Source: Pleionea litopenaei (GTDB lineage: Bacteria > Pseudomonadota > Gammaproteobacteria > Enterobacterales > Kangiellaceae). From it: a stretch of 64,000 nucleotides of DNA. Location: contig NZ_CP133548.1 of the NCBI RefSeq assembly GCF_031198435.1, positions 3,754,001 through 3,818,000 on the forward strand. Direction: 5' to 3'. Position 1 is the stretch's first letter. The number at the start of each line of letters is the position of its first letter. Of the stretch, positions 16,765 to 26,020 are shown piece by piece. The notes below the pieces were generated by a model. It did no database searches and was not told the origin of the DNA. It worked only from the letters and a program-made list of their open reading frames with translations. Made by a program: the position numbers and the translations under genes.

Positions 16765-18432
16765 TTATAACGATTTTTGATAGACTTTTTCACCTGCAAC
16801 CCAGGTTTCTAAAACGTCCGCCTTCCACAACTCTTCTACTGGCCGATTAAAGATGTCTCGATCGACAATAATGAAGTCTGCCCATTTCCCTGGTTCTAAA
16901 CTGCCTAAGCTCTGCTCTTGGTGCGCAGCGTAGGCGGCATCGAGGGTAAAGCTTCGCAGAGCTTCTTGTAAGGTCATACGCTGTTCGGGAATCCAACCTC
17001 CCGGAGGCTGGTTTTGCGTATTTTGGCGTGTCACCGCTGCGTGAATGCCTAAAAACGGGTTGGCCAATTCAACCGGAAAGTCTGAGCCTGCAGCGATAAT
17101 GGTGCCTTGATCAAGAATGGTTCGCCATGCGTAAGCGCCTTTTAATCGGTCTTTACCCACTCTATCTTCAGCCATATTCATATCACTGGTTGCATGGGTC
17201 GGCTGCATACTGGCAATCAGGTTGAGGGTTTTGAGCCTTGGAATATCCACCGTTGCGACGACTTGGGTGTGCTCAATTCGGTGCCGTAGATCGTTCCCGA
17301 AGCCTTTCTTGTATGCCGCTGCGATGGCGTCTAGAACCAGTCGGTTACCTCGGTCGCCGATGGCGTGAACATTCGCTTGAAAGCCTGCCGCCAGTACTTG
17401 TTCGATTAATGATGTTAACTGCGCTGGAGGGGTGACGAGTAAACCCTTGTGATCGCCTTTATCGGAATAGGGCTCTAACATAGCTGCGCCTCGACTGCCC
17501 AAGGCTCCATCGGAGTAGAGCTTGACACTGCGAATCGATAACTTGTCTTCTTCATCGGCAACAAAGCCGGCTTTTAACCACTGAGTCAATTTTGCGGAGC
17601 TTCCGTCGAGCATGGCATAAATGCGTATTGGCAGTTGGTTTTTCTGTTGTCTTTGTTGATACAACCGGTATAGGTTTTCACCGATGCCCGCATCATGAAC
17701 ACTGGTTATGCCTAACCTTAGAAGGTGATCAAATGCTTTATCGAGCGCAAAATTAAGTTCAAGTTCGCTGGTTTTTGGAAGATGCTTGGTAACCAAAAAC
17801 TCAGCGGTATCGATTAAGACGCCGGTGGGCTGCCCTTGTGCATCACGAATGATTTGTCCACCATCGGGATCGGGTGTTTGTGCATTGATGCCCGCAATCT
17901 CCAACGCCTTACTGTTTACCCAAGCAGCGTGACCGTCTATTCGACTCAGCACAATGGGCTTATTAATCTTTAATGCATCAAGCGCCTGGCGATGTGGAAA
18001 GACTTTATCTGGCCACAAAACTTGGTTCCAACCTCGTCCTGTAATCCAGCGCTGTTTAGGGTTGTTTCGTGCAAACTCAGTAACTCGTTCAACGGCCTCG
18101 TTGATGGATTTGGTTCCGCGCAAATCGACACTGGTAAGCCCTTCGCCCAAACCAAGAACATGGCCATGCGCATCGATCAGTCCTGGAAGTAATGTTTTAC
18201 CTTGCCCATCGATGGCCTTTGCAGTCGGGTATTGTTGTTTCGCAATGGCGGTATCGCCGGTAAACACGACTTTACCCTGATCAAACACCAAACTGTTGAA
18301 TTGAACCAGCTTGGCTTCTGCGCCCGGTTTACCCGTCATGGTGTAGCCAGCGATATTATGGATAAGTGTGGGTTGAGCGAAGCTCACCAGACTGGTCAGC
18401 AACAAAACCACAAGAACACTGAATCGAATCAT
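16765..18432 (-). CDS. Exported YtcJ-like amidohydrolase
   Basis: The protein has 555 residues with a signal peptide of about 19 residues (ending LVSFAQ). It is a metal-dependent amidohydrolase family 3 (YtcJ-like) enzyme. GLIDAHGHVLGLGEGL carries the first metal ligands (about residue 90), HAIGDRGN and RIEHTQVV carry the middle His residues, and GSDFPVE holds the catalytic Asp. It ends LGSLEPGKWADFIIVDRDIF, the usual beta-sandwich return. Location is probably periplasmic. Substrates of YtcJ-type enzymes are mostly unknown; some hydrolyse N-acyl amino acids. It is a single gene, divergent from the fructosamine kinase. Confidence 0.88.
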   Translation of the reverse strand: MIRFSVLVVLLLTSLVSFAQPTLIHNIAGYTMTGKPGAEAKLVQFNSLVFDQGKVVFTGDTAIAKQQYPTAKAIDGQGKTLLPGLIDAHGHVLGLGEGLTSVDLRGTKSINEAVERVTEFARNNPKQRWITGRGWNQVLWPDKVFPHRQALDALKINKPIVLSRIDGHAAWVNSKALEIAGINAQTPDPDGGQIIRDAQGQPTGVLIDTAEFLVTKHLPKTSELELNFALDKAFDHLLRLGITSVHDAGIGENLYRLYQQRQQKNQLPIRIYAMLDGSSAKLTQWLKAGFVADEEDKLSIRSVKLYSDGALGSRGAAMLEPYSDKGDHKGLLVTPPAQLTSLIEQVLAAGFQANVHAIGDRGNRLVLDAIAAAYKKGFGNDLRHRIEHTQVVATVDIPRLKTLNLIASMQPTHATSDMNMAEDRVGKDRLKGAYAWRTILDQGTIIAAGSDFPVELANPFLGIHAAVTRQNTQNQPPGGWIPEQRMTLQEALRSFTLDAAYAAHQEQSLGSLEPGKWADFIIVDRDIFNRPVEELWKADVLETWVAGEKVYQKSL

Positions 18433-18506
18433 TTTAACTCTCAGTTAGGCAAAAGGTGGATGAATCGAGTGTACCTAGTTTTAGTTTCAGTGTCATCTTG
18501 AGTAGA

Positions 18507-19412
18507 ATGAAACTTACTATTAATCAATTACTTGCGGAATTACGTGTGAATCCTTCATGGGCCGAGAGGTTAGCCGAGCATTTGGCGACAGAGATCCAAT
18601 CGATTGCTGCGGTCAGCGGTGGGTGTGTCAACCAAAGCTATCGAGTTGAGCTTGAAACCAGACAATGCGTCTTTGTGAAAAGCACGGCTCAAGCGGGAAC
18701 AACTGACACAATGTTTACCTCTGAAGCACAATCATTGAGGTTGATGAATCAATGTGTGCCTAATTGCGCCCCTCAGGTTTTGGCCGTCGAAAAAGATTTT
18801 CTTTGTTTAGCGTGGGTTGAACCAAAGCCTCCACAAGCTAATGATTGGTTCGATGCCGGTGTGCTTTTGGCTAAGATGCATCAGACGACTTCTCCAAGAT
18901 TCGGTTTTGAGTTTGATAACTACTGTGGTGCAACTCAACAACGGAATGGTTGGGCGGATGATGGCTGGGTCTTTTTCCAACAACAAAGGCTGTTGGCCCA
19001 ATTGGCGATGGCGAAGCAACAACAACGGTTGAGCTCGAATATGGTTAGTCGTATTCGACGGATTGGCCATCAGTTGTCGAATGTAATTCCTGAAGCACCA
19101 GCGGTTTTACTGCATGGCGATTTGTGGTCAGGCAATTTAATGTTCTCGATCGGCGGACCAAAGCTCATCGATCCTGCTGCGTATTTTGGATGGGCCGAAG
19201 CTGACTTAGCGATGACTCTTATGTTTGGTGCTTTTCCGCCCGCCTTTTACGCCGGCTATGAAAGCATGGCCGACGTACCAGCGGATTGGAGAGAGCGAGC
19301 CGCTATTTACAACCTGTATCATTGGCTCAATCATCTGAATTTATTTGGAGAGTCTTATTTGAGTGCGTTGGAGAACTGCGTCGCTCAATGCGAATCTCTG
19401 AATAATAGTTAA
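18507..19412 (+). CDS. Fructosamine kinase family protein
   Basis: Starting at ATG 18507 the protein has 301 residues; an upstream in-frame start at 18456 adds unrelated sequence. Family motifs are clear: AVSGGCVNQSYRV (nucleotide loop), FVKS with the ATP lysine, the NYCGATQQRNGWADDGWVFFQQQRL block, the catalytic LLHGDLWSGN (HGD, about residue 205), and DPAAYFGWAEADLAMTLMFG. These kinases phosphorylate ketoamines or ribulosamines on glycated proteins so that the adduct falls off (E. coli YniA). Cytosolic. It is a single gene, 74 bp from the divergent amidohydrolase. Confidence 0.93.
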   Translation: MKLTINQLLAELRVNPSWAERLAEHLATEIQSIAAVSGGCVNQSYRVELETRQCVFVKSTAQAGTTDTMFTSEAQSLRLMNQCVPNCAPQVLAVEKDFLCLAWVEPKPPQANDWFDAGVLLAKMHQTTSPRFGFEFDNYCGATQQRNGWADDGWVFFQQQRLLAQLAMAKQQQRLSSNMVSRIRRIGHQLSNVIPEAPAVLLHGDLWSGNLMFSIGGPKLIDPAAYFGWAEADLAMTLMFGAFPPAFYAGYESMADVPADWRERAAIYNLYHWLNHLNLFGESYLSALENCVAQCESLNNS

Positions 19413-19589
19413 CTAATTCAAGGGGTTGTGAAAGTTGGTCGACGGCTATTTGGCTAAGACTATCGAACTAAACCGCTGGCTTTGCCCTGACTGGGAGAAT
19501 CCCTTGAATTTAAACTGTAAAATCCGTGGTTTCTGCACTAAAATACCGCCCCTAATTGAACATTCTTTAACCTTGAGATTAAACGCTAG

Positions 19590-20387
19590 ATGGATAAGAA
19601 GTTAAAACTCCACGGGTTTAACAACCTAACAAAGTCGTTGAGCTTTAATATCTATGATATTAACTATGCGAAAACGCCTGAGCATCGCAATGAGTATATT
19701 GAATACATCGATGAGCAATATAACGCAGAGCGTTTAACTAAAATTCTAACTAACGTTACTGAAATTATTGGTGCTCACGTGCTAAATGTTGCACGTCAAG
19801 ATTATGATCCGCACGGTGCATCTGTGACGATTTTAATTGCCGAGCATGAAATTGAGCCAAAAGAAGAACAACTCGATGAAACCCCTGGACCTTTGCCAGA
19901 ATCGGTCGTCGCGCACTTAGATAAAAGTCACATCACGGTGCATACTTATCCTGAAAGCCATCCTGACAATGGTATCAGTACATTTCGTGCTGATATTGAT
20001 GTGTCTACTTGCGGGGTTATTTCTCCTCTGAAAGCGTTAAATTATTTAATTCACAGTTTTGACTCAGATATTGTCATTATGGATTATCGAGTACGAGGCT
20101 TTACTCGCGATGTCGATGGGACTAAGCATTACATTGATCATGAAATCAATTCGATTCAGAATTATTTATCCGATGATACGCAAGATGAATATCAAATGAT
20201 CGATGTTAATGTGTATCAAGAAAATACGTTTCATACCAAAATGATTCGTAAAGAAATCGATGCCGATGATTATCTTTTTGGTTCTGGGGTCAGTGAATTC
20301 ACAGATCCAGAAATCAAGCAAATCAAAGACAGTGTTGAAAAAGAAATGCTTGAAATATTCTACTCGAAAAACATGCCATCGAAATAA
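19590..20387 (+). CDS. speD: S-adenosylmethionine decarboxylase proenzyme (E. coli type)
   Basis: The 265 residues align end to end with E. coli SpeD ([16 protein letters not shown] at the start, FHTKM and KNMPS at the end). The proenzyme self-cleaves before the Ser in [20 protein letters not shown] (about residue 113), which becomes the pyruvoyl group. [30 protein letters not shown] holds the catalytic Cys. It makes decarboxylated SAM, the aminopropyl donor for spermidine. speE, its usual neighbour, is not in this window. It is convergent with thrB, with a terminator hairpin between them. Confidence 0.97.
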   Translation: MDKKLKLHGFNNLTKSLSFNIYDINYAKTPEHRNEYIEYIDEQYNAERLTKILTNVTEIIGAHVLNVARQDYDPHGASVTILIAEHEIEPKEEQLDETPGPLPESVVAHLDKSHITVHTYPESHPDNGISTFRADIDVSTCGVISPLKALNYLIHSFDSDIVIMDYRVRGFTRDVDGTKHYIDHEINSIQNYLSDDTQDEYQMIDVNVYQENTFHTKMIRKEIDADDYLFGSGVSEFTDPEIKQIKDSVEKEMLEIFYSKNMPSK

Positions 20388-20393
20388 TCTAAA

Positions 20394-20420
20394 CGGTCAC
20401 TTTCCAAGAGGAAGTGACCG
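20394..20420. terminator. Bidirectional hairpin between speD and thrB
   Basis: CGGTCACTT at 20394-20402 pairs perfectly with AAGTGACCG at 20412-20420. Two more pairs (one G-U) form inside, leaving a small purine loop. It lies 6 bp after the speD stop and 19 bp after the thrB stop, so it can serve both converging genes. There is no clear U-tract. Confidence 0.65.
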
Positions 20421-20439
20421 ACGTTTGGCGGTTGCTATG

Positions 20440-21384
20440 TTACAGCAGCCGCGCGCCTAGCTCATCAATCTGACTAACCCAATGAAAACTGTGCGGTCCT
20501 TGTTGCAAGGTCTTTTGCAGGCGAGGTGCGAGTGTTTGCGCAATTTCTTGAGAAGGGCAAACCGCAAAACAAGTAGGACCTGATCCCGATATTGCAAACG
20601 CTAAAGCACCATTGTTGAGTGCGAGTTGGTGCGCCTGATCGAAATTAGGAATTAACGATTGCCTTGAAGGTTGAATTGAGTCGTCGAGCAATGATTGAAT
20701 GGCACTCGATTGATCGTGTTCAAAGCAAGCCGCAGTAAAAGTAGCCAAGCGTTTTTGCATATTTATGGCTTGCTGCAAGGTTAGCGTTTTTGGTAAAACT
20801 TCGCGCGCTTTGCGCGTGGTAATTTCAATATCTGGAAAACAAAAGGCAAAGTAAAGATTATTAAAAAATGGCAAGCGTCGGCAAACGGGAAGCGCTTCTT
20901 CATTGATTAATTGCAACCCGCCTAATAAGCAAGGCGCTACATTGTCGTAGTGTTCAGCGCCAGCATTACCTCCTTCAATTTTTGCGCTCCAAAGTAGCAA
21001 TTGATCTTGGCTAAAAGGTGACTGATACCATTGGTTTAATCCATACAGTGTCGCAACAATTGACGAGGAGCTTGAACCAAGGCCGCTACCGATGGGTAAG
21101 TTTTTTGACAATTTAAAGGTTAATTTTTGCGCCTTTATGTCTGGCTGCAGCAAGGCTAATTGCTGATTGAAAAAGCTTGCGGTTTTAATGACTAAGTTGT
21201 CTTTGTCTTGCGGTAATCGAAATGCAAACTCGCCTTCGGCTGAATAGCCCGCTGGCTTATCATCACTGATGGTTAAAGTGTCACCGAGTAAGCGGTCATC
21301 GGTTTTAATCGCAGCACCAAGCACATCAAATCCGACGATAAAGTTACCGATTGAAGCTGGGGCAAAAACCGTTATAGAAGGCAT
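20440..21384 (-). CDS. thrB: Homoserine kinase
   Basis: This 314-residue GHMP kinase phosphorylates L-homoserine for threonine synthesis. MPSITVFAPASIGNFIVGFDVLG is the family N-terminus, LPIGSGLGSSSSSIVATLYGL (about residues 91-111) is the ATP-binding GHMP loop, and AFAISGSGPTCFAVC is the third motif. AGGAG precedes the ATG and overlaps the thrA stop (gap of 9 bp), so translation is coupled to thrA. In most relatives thrC follows directly; here the operon ends and the next gene (speD) is convergent. Confidence 0.97.
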   Translation of the reverse strand: MPSITVFAPASIGNFIVGFDVLGAAIKTDDRLLGDTLTISDDKPAGYSAEGEFAFRLPQDKDNLVIKTASFFNQQLALLQPDIKAQKLTFKLSKNLPIGSGLGSSSSSIVATLYGLNQWYQSPFSQDQLLLWSAKIEGGNAGAEHYDNVAPCLLGGLQLINEEALPVCRRLPFFNNLYFAFCFPDIEITTRKAREVLPKTLTLQQAINMQKRLATFTAACFEHDQSSAIQSLLDDSIQPSRQSLIPNFDQAHQLALNNGALAFAISGSGPTCFAVCPSQEIAQTLAPRLQKTLQQGPHSFHWVSQIDELGARLL

Positions 21385-21393
21385 TAGTAACTC

Positions 21394-23868
21394 CTAAGAA
21401 ACAACTGACTGAAGAATATCGCCGAACACGCCCGCCGCAGTCACATCGGCTCCAGCGCCATAACCTCGAATCACCAAAGGAACCGGATCATATCGTTGGG
21501 TGTGGAATGAAAACGCATTTTCACCATCTTTAATTGGAAAAAGCGGGTGAGAAGCATTAACCGCTATCAAAGAGACTTTCATTTGCCCGTTTTGATCGAT
21601 GGTTCCAGCATAGCGTAAAACCTGCCCTTGTGCTTTTGCTTGTTCTACTTGTTGTTGAATAGAGCGATCAACTTCAGGCAGCGCTTGCATAAACTCATCA
21701 ATACTATTTTTAGCAAACAATTCAGGAGGCAGCAGAGATTCGATGATCACATCGTCTAGCTCGCCTTCAGCGCCAAATTCTCGTGCAATAATTAATAGCT
21801 TTCGCGCAATGTCCATACCGTTTAAATCATCTCGCGGATCGGGCTCGGTAAATCCTTTTTCTTTGGCTTTTTTTACCGCCTCTGAAAAAGCCAGGCCATT
21901 ATCTAATTCTCCCATGATATACGACAGCGAACCCGATAGAATTCCCCCAAAAGCTAACAGCTGATCGCCACTGCGGACTTGATTTTGAATATTGGCAATG
22001 ATGGGAAGGCCTGCGCCAACATTCGTTTCATAAGCAAATTTTCGCAGATATCGGTGAGCGTTTTGACGCAGTTTTTGATAATTCTGAATCGACGAGGTAT
22101 TGGCCTTTTTATTTGCTGCAACGATATGCAAACCATGTTCGAACAGCTGATTATATTGACCGCTTAACTGGTCGCTGCTGGTGCAATCGACAAAAACGGG
22201 ATTTATTGGGCGAGAATTTTCGAGAGACTTCAACAGTTGCTCGGTGGTTGAACTCAGTTTCGAAAGTGCAAGATTTTTCTTCCAGTTATTGAGTGATAGT
22301 CCATCTCCGCGCCAAAGCAGTTGTTTAGAGTTGGCAATGCCCACCACCTTTAATTCAATTCGTTGTGTTCTCAGTTTGGCTTGTTGAGTTTCTATTTGGC
22401 TAAGTAGCTCAGCTCCGATAGTACCCACTCCGTATAAAATGACAGAAATGGTTCTTGGACACTCAAAAAAGTATTCAAATACTTTATTCAAAGCGACATC
22501 CGCTTTACTTTGTCGTACCACGGCAGAGATGGAACCTTCAGAAGAGTCTTGAGCGATGGCAATAATATTAACATTGGCAAGCGCTAAGGCTGAGAAAAAC
22601 TTTGCAGCAACACCATGCGTCTGCTTCATACTGTCACCAACAACAGTAATCGATGATAAGCGGTCTCGAATTTCTGGGGGATCCATTTGTTGGTGTTTAA
22701 TTTCGAGTTTGAACTCTTTTTCTATCGCGCGTTTTGCGGGAACAACATCCGATTGTTTTACGCAGATAGAAATAGCGTATTCAGATGAGCCTTGTGAAAT
22801 AAGCACAATAGAAATGTTCTGTGCAGAAACACAATGAAAGACTCGCTCTGCGAGTCCGGCCGTTCCTTTTAAGTTGGCCCCTGATAAATTGATAATGGCT
22901 AGGTTATCGAGGGATGTAACACCGGCGATACGGTCGTGATTTGAAGAAGAACTCTGCGCGGTAATCAACGTGCCTTCTCCGTCAGGGTTAAGCGTGTTTT
23001 TTATTCGCGTTGGGATCTGATGGCTGGCAATGGGAGCAATGGTTTTTGGATGAAGAACCTTAGCGCCAAAATAAGACAGCTCCATTGCTTCACGGTAACT
23101 GAGTTGCGAAACTACTTTAGCCTGACGAACACGTGACGGATCGGCGTTGTAAACGCCATCGACATCGGTCCATATCTGTAACTCTTTGGCTCGGTAAAGG
23201 CTTGCTAAAATAGCCGCCGACAAATCAGAACCATTGCGACCGAGCAACGTTGGTTGATGCTCCTCGTTCATGGCGATAAAGCCGGGGCAAATCCAAATAT
23301 CGTCTTGCATGGGAAATTGAGACGCAGCAACACGTGATAATTCTTCGTCATAAATGCCATCGAGTACAGAGCCATCGGTTTTAATAACCTGTCGGCTATT
23401 GATGCACTGTATTGAGGCATTGGGCAATAGCATTTGTAATGCGCTTGAAAACAAGGTCGCGCATAACTCTTCACCGCTTCCCAGTACCAGCGCAGTGGTT
23501 TGTTCATCTGCGTGCTGCAGCAGCTCTATGCCAAGTAACTTTTGATGAATCAAGTGTAATTGACTTTCGATGGCGGTTTGGCAGTGATTCCAGTTAAACG
23601 ATTCAGTGCGACCCAATGACTGCTCAAATGTTTGCAGTTCGGTCAGTCGTTGATGATGACGGTCACAAATGGATGTCCAGAGTGATTCGTCCAGTTGTCC
23701 GCTTTTTGCGCTGCTAAGTAAAGACGTCAATTGATCGGTAATGCCTCCAAGCGCCGATACCACAACAATGCCTTGCGTGGTTGAAAGTTGCTCGCTGGTG
23801 ACGGTTAAGCAATTATTGAATCCTTGTTCGGAACCAACCGAAGAGCCACCAAACTTTAATACTTTCAC
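21394..23868 (-). CDS. thrA: Bifunctional aspartokinase I / homoserine dehydrogenase I
   Basis: The fused enzyme catalyses the first and third steps of threonine synthesis. GTG at 23868 is the best start: GGAGGA lies eight bases upstream and the protein then begins VKVLKFGGSSVGS, as in E. coli ThrA (824 residues against 820). An in-frame start at 23928 would add 20 unlikely residues. The aspartokinase domain covers about residues 1-290 (LGRNGSDLSAAILA, WTDVDGVYNADPSRV), two ACT domains about 310-455, and homoserine dehydrogenase about 460-820 (YGVGTIGAELL dinucleotide fold, FVDCTSSDQL, ANKKANT, GGILSGSLSYIMGEL, FTEPDPRDDLNGMD). Feedback by threonine is expected from the ACT domains. Confidence 0.97.
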   Translation of the reverse strand: MKVLKFGGSSVGSEQGFNNCLTVTSEQLSTTQGIVVVSALGGITDQLTSLLSSAKSGQLDESLWTSICDRHHQRLTELQTFEQSLGRTESFNWNHCQTAIESQLHLIHQKLLGIELLQHADEQTTALVLGSGEELCATLFSSALQMLLPNASIQCINSRQVIKTDGSVLDGIYDEELSRVAASQFPMQDDIWICPGFIAMNEEHQPTLLGRNGSDLSAAILASLYRAKELQIWTDVDGVYNADPSRVRQAKVVSQLSYREAMELSYFGAKVLHPKTIAPIASHQIPTRIKNTLNPDGEGTLITAQSSSSNHDRIAGVTSLDNLAIINLSGANLKGTAGLAERVFHCVSAQNISIVLISQGSSEYAISICVKQSDVVPAKRAIEKEFKLEIKHQQMDPPEIRDRLSSITVVGDSMKQTHGVAAKFFSALALANVNIIAIAQDSSEGSISAVVRQSKADVALNKVFEYFFECPRTISVILYGVGTIGAELLSQIETQQAKLRTQRIELKVVGIANSKQLLWRGDGLSLNNWKKNLALSKLSSTTEQLLKSLENSRPINPVFVDCTSSDQLSGQYNQLFEHGLHIVAANKKANTSSIQNYQKLRQNAHRYLRKFAYETNVGAGLPIIANIQNQVRSGDQLLAFGGILSGSLSYIMGELDNGLAFSEAVKKAKEKGFTEPDPRDDLNGMDIARKLLIIAREFGAEGELDDVIIESLLPPELFAKNSIDEFMQALPEVDRSIQQQVEQAKAQGQVLRYAGTIDQNGQMKVSLIAVNASHPLFPIKDGENAFSFHTQRYDPVPLVIRGYGAGADVTAAGVFGDILQSVVS

Positions 23869-24234
23869 TGAATCGTTCCTCCATTTTTTTCTAGTCTCTA
23901 GGGTGCTATGGTTAGCGAGAAAGGTCAATGTTACTAATATATCGCAAGGGTATATCTGAGACCTTTATTTTCGTGAAATAACGGATAGGTATAGACTGTT
24001 GAGTTACTTGTTTGAACAATGAGTAAAAGGTCATCATCCTAGCGGGAGTTTATCAGGTTGATACCGTCGGTTGGCATTGCTTGTTGCTAATGTCTATGAG
24101 TATGGATTGATCAACGTTGATGTGGCGTTGAGTAATAATTAGGCATAAGAAACTTTTTGCAAGCCCAGTCTAGTGGTAGTCTTTAATATTGTTAGCGACG
24201 TTCGATAAGAATAATAGGAAAACTAGGAGTCGAT
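23869..24234. other. Divergent intergenic region thrA / amidohydrolase
   Basis: The 366 bases hold the GGAGGA site of thrA at the left end and AGGAG of the amidohydrolase at the right end. I looked on the minus strand for a thrL-like leader peptide with runs of Thr/Ile codons followed by a terminator and found none. No other gene or strong repeat is visible. Confidence 0.5.
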
Positions 24235-25494
24235 ATGAAATTAGTAACGCTGGTGTTAACGATCATAATGAGCACCGCATTGCAGGCAGATCAAGTGATT
24301 CATGCTGGCTTTTTGGTCGATACAGAGTCTGGTTCTGTGCTTCCAGAGCGCTCGATTGTCATTAATAACGGGCGAGTGGTGAAGGTGGTTAAAGGCTACA
24401 TTGCTGGCGAACAAGTAATTGATCTGAAAGACTCGACCGTTATGCCTGGATTAATGGATATGCATACCCATCTAACCAGTGGGGCATCGCCATCGGCTTA
24501 CACCGAAAAGTTCTTCCATGAGCAGTCCTTTTTTGCCATTCGCGCGGTGGTTAATGCCGAGAAGACCTTGATGGCAGGGTTTACTACGGTTCGAGATCTA
24601 GGAAGTGATCCACGAGTGACTCGTGAAATCGATCAGGCAATCGATAATCGCACCATTAAAGGCCCGCGAATTTTCAATGCCGGCAAAAGCATTGCCACAA
24701 CCGGTGGACATGCTGATCCAACCAATGGTGTGAACCAAGAATTGATGGGTAGCCCAGGACCAACAGAAGGGGTGATCAATGGCCCAGACGATGCTTATGA
24801 AGCCGTCCGGCAACGTTATAAAGAAGGCAGTGAAGTGATTAAGTTAACGGTGACGGGTGGCGTTTTGAGCCTGGCTAAAAGTGGTGATAACCCGCAGTTC
24901 ACCGACCGAGAACTCGATGCCATTATGGCCGCGGCAAAAGATTATAACTTCACCGTCGCTGTGCATGCTCATGGAGTAGAAGGCATGAAGCGAGCGATAA
25001 AAGCAGGCGTTCATTCAGTCGAGCATGGCACCTATATGGATGCTGAAGCGATGCGTATGATGCGTAAACAAGGGACTTACTATGTTCCAACCATTACGGC
25101 TGGAAAATGGGTCGCTGAAAAAGCAGATACCTATCCTAAGATTGTTCAACCAAAAGCAAAAGCCGTTGGCCCACAAATTCAAACGACCTTTGGTAAGGCC
25201 TATAAAGCAGGCGTGAAGATCGCTTTTGGTACTGACGCAGGCGTCTTTCCTCATGGACTCAATGGCCGCGAGTTTCAATATATGGTTGAGGCTGGCATGC
25301 CCGCGATCGAGACCATTCAAGCTGCGACCATTAATGCGGCAAAACTGTTACGTGTTGACCACGAACTGGGATCGATTTCCGCAGGAAAAATTGCTGATAT
25401 TGTGGCGGTTAAAGGAGAGCCATTAAAAGATATGCGCTTAATGCAGTCGGTTCATTTTGTGATGAAAGACGGTATTATTTATAAACAACCTTAG
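24235..25494 (+). CDS. Exported amidohydrolase (imidazolonepropionase/prolidase-like)
   Basis: This protein of 419 residues has a signal peptide of about 18 residues (ending ALQADQ). [15 protein letters not shown] carries the HxH metal motif (about residue 77), [11 protein letters not shown] the probable carbamylated Lys, VAVHAHG and SVEHGTYMD the other His ligands, and [12 protein letters not shown] the catalytic Asp. It resembles periplasmic Xaa-Pro/Xaa-Arg dipeptidase-type amidohydrolases; the substrate is unproven. AGGAG lies five bases before the ATG. A guanine-deaminase-like gene begins 6 bp after its stop, so the two form an operon. Confidence 0.88.
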   Translation: MKLVTLVLTIIMSTALQADQVIHAGFLVDTESGSVLPERSIVINNGRVVKVVKGYIAGEQVIDLKDSTVMPGLMDMHTHLTSGASPSAYTEKFFHEQSFFAIRAVVNAEKTLMAGFTTVRDLGSDPRVTREIDQAIDNRTIKGPRIFNAGKSIATTGGHADPTNGVNQELMGSPGPTEGVINGPDDAYEAVRQRYKEGSEVIKLTVTGGVLSLAKSGDNPQFTDRELDAIMAAAKDYNFTVAVHAHGVEGMKRAIKAGVHSVEHGTYMDAEAMRMMRKQGTYYVPTITAGKWVAEKADTYPKIVQPKAKAVGPQIQTTFGKAYKAGVKIAFGTDAGVFPHGLNGREFQYMVEAGMPAIETIQAATINAAKLLRVDHELGSISAGKIADIVAVKGEPLKDMRLMQSVHFVMKDGIIYKQP

Positions 25495-25500
25495 AACATT

Positions 25501-26004
25501 ATGTCTATAAAACAACCGTCTTCAAAACAACGGTCCTCAAAACAACATTTTTTAGAGTTGGCGGTCGAGTTGGCCACTTTGCATTCTGCAGGTGGTCGGT
25601 GCGGCCCATTTGGTGCAGTGGTCGTCTATCAAGATCAAGTGGTAGGGCAAGGATGGAATCAGGTAGTGTCATGTTGCGACCCCACCGCCCACGCAGAAGT
25701 GATGGCCATTCGCGACGCATGTAAAACCTTAGAGCGTCATGAATTATCTGGCTGTGAAATCTATGCGTCTTGCCAGCCTTGTCCAATGTGTTTAAGTGCA
25801 ATCGTGTGGGCTCGATTAGATCGGGTGTTTTACGCAGCGACAAAAGATGCCGCTGCTAAAGCCGGATTTGATGACGCACGCTTATATGCTGCGTTTACCG
25901 AACAACAGTTGCCAACCCTTATTGCATCGGAGTATCTAGCGCTCGAGTCTGCTGAGAAAGTACTTGCTGACTGGCGGAAAAATCCCAATAAGGTTGACTA
26001 TTAG
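25501..26004 (+). CDS. Guanine deaminase-like nucleoside/base deaminase
   Basis: This is a cytidine-deaminase-fold protein of 167 residues. TAHAEVMAI gives the zinc His and catalytic Glu, and SCQPCPMCLSAIVWAR the two Cys. The stretch GPFGAVVV, CDPTAHAEV and AAAKAGFDDARLY plus the KVDY end resemble B. subtilis GuaD (guanine to xanthine) more than TadA. The first 15 residues are a low-complexity KQPSSKQRSSKQ stretch made of three 15-bp near-repeats, absent from usual GuaD. No good ribosome-binding site is seen, so translation may depend on the amidohydrolase just upstream. Its stop lies 16 bp from the convergent dioxygenase. Confidence 0.82.
   Translation: MSIKQPSSKQRSSKQHFLELAVELATLHSAGGRCGPFGAVVVYQDQVVGQGWNQVVSCCDPTAHAEVMAIRDACKTLERHELSGCEIYASCQPCPMCLSAIVWARLDRVFYAATKDAAAKAGFDDARLYAAFTEQQLPTLIASEYLALESAEKVLADWRKNPNKVDY
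25510..25554 (+). repeat. Three imperfect 15-bp tandem repeats at the 5' end of the guanine-deaminase-like gene
   Basis: Units AAACAACCGTCTTCA, AAACAACGGTCCTCA and AAACAACATTTTTTA follow one another in frame and encode the KQxSS-type N-terminus. A related ATAAACAACC stands at the end of the preceding gene. The array probably arose by local slippage and codes for a disordered N-terminal tail. Confidence 0.5.
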
Positions 26005-26020
26005 AGTCGTTTTGCAATCG

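Noticed and set aside
23869-24234. thrL-type attenuator upstream of thrA
   Set aside because: No short ORF rich in Thr and Ile codons and no terminator/antiterminator pair were found on the minus strand.
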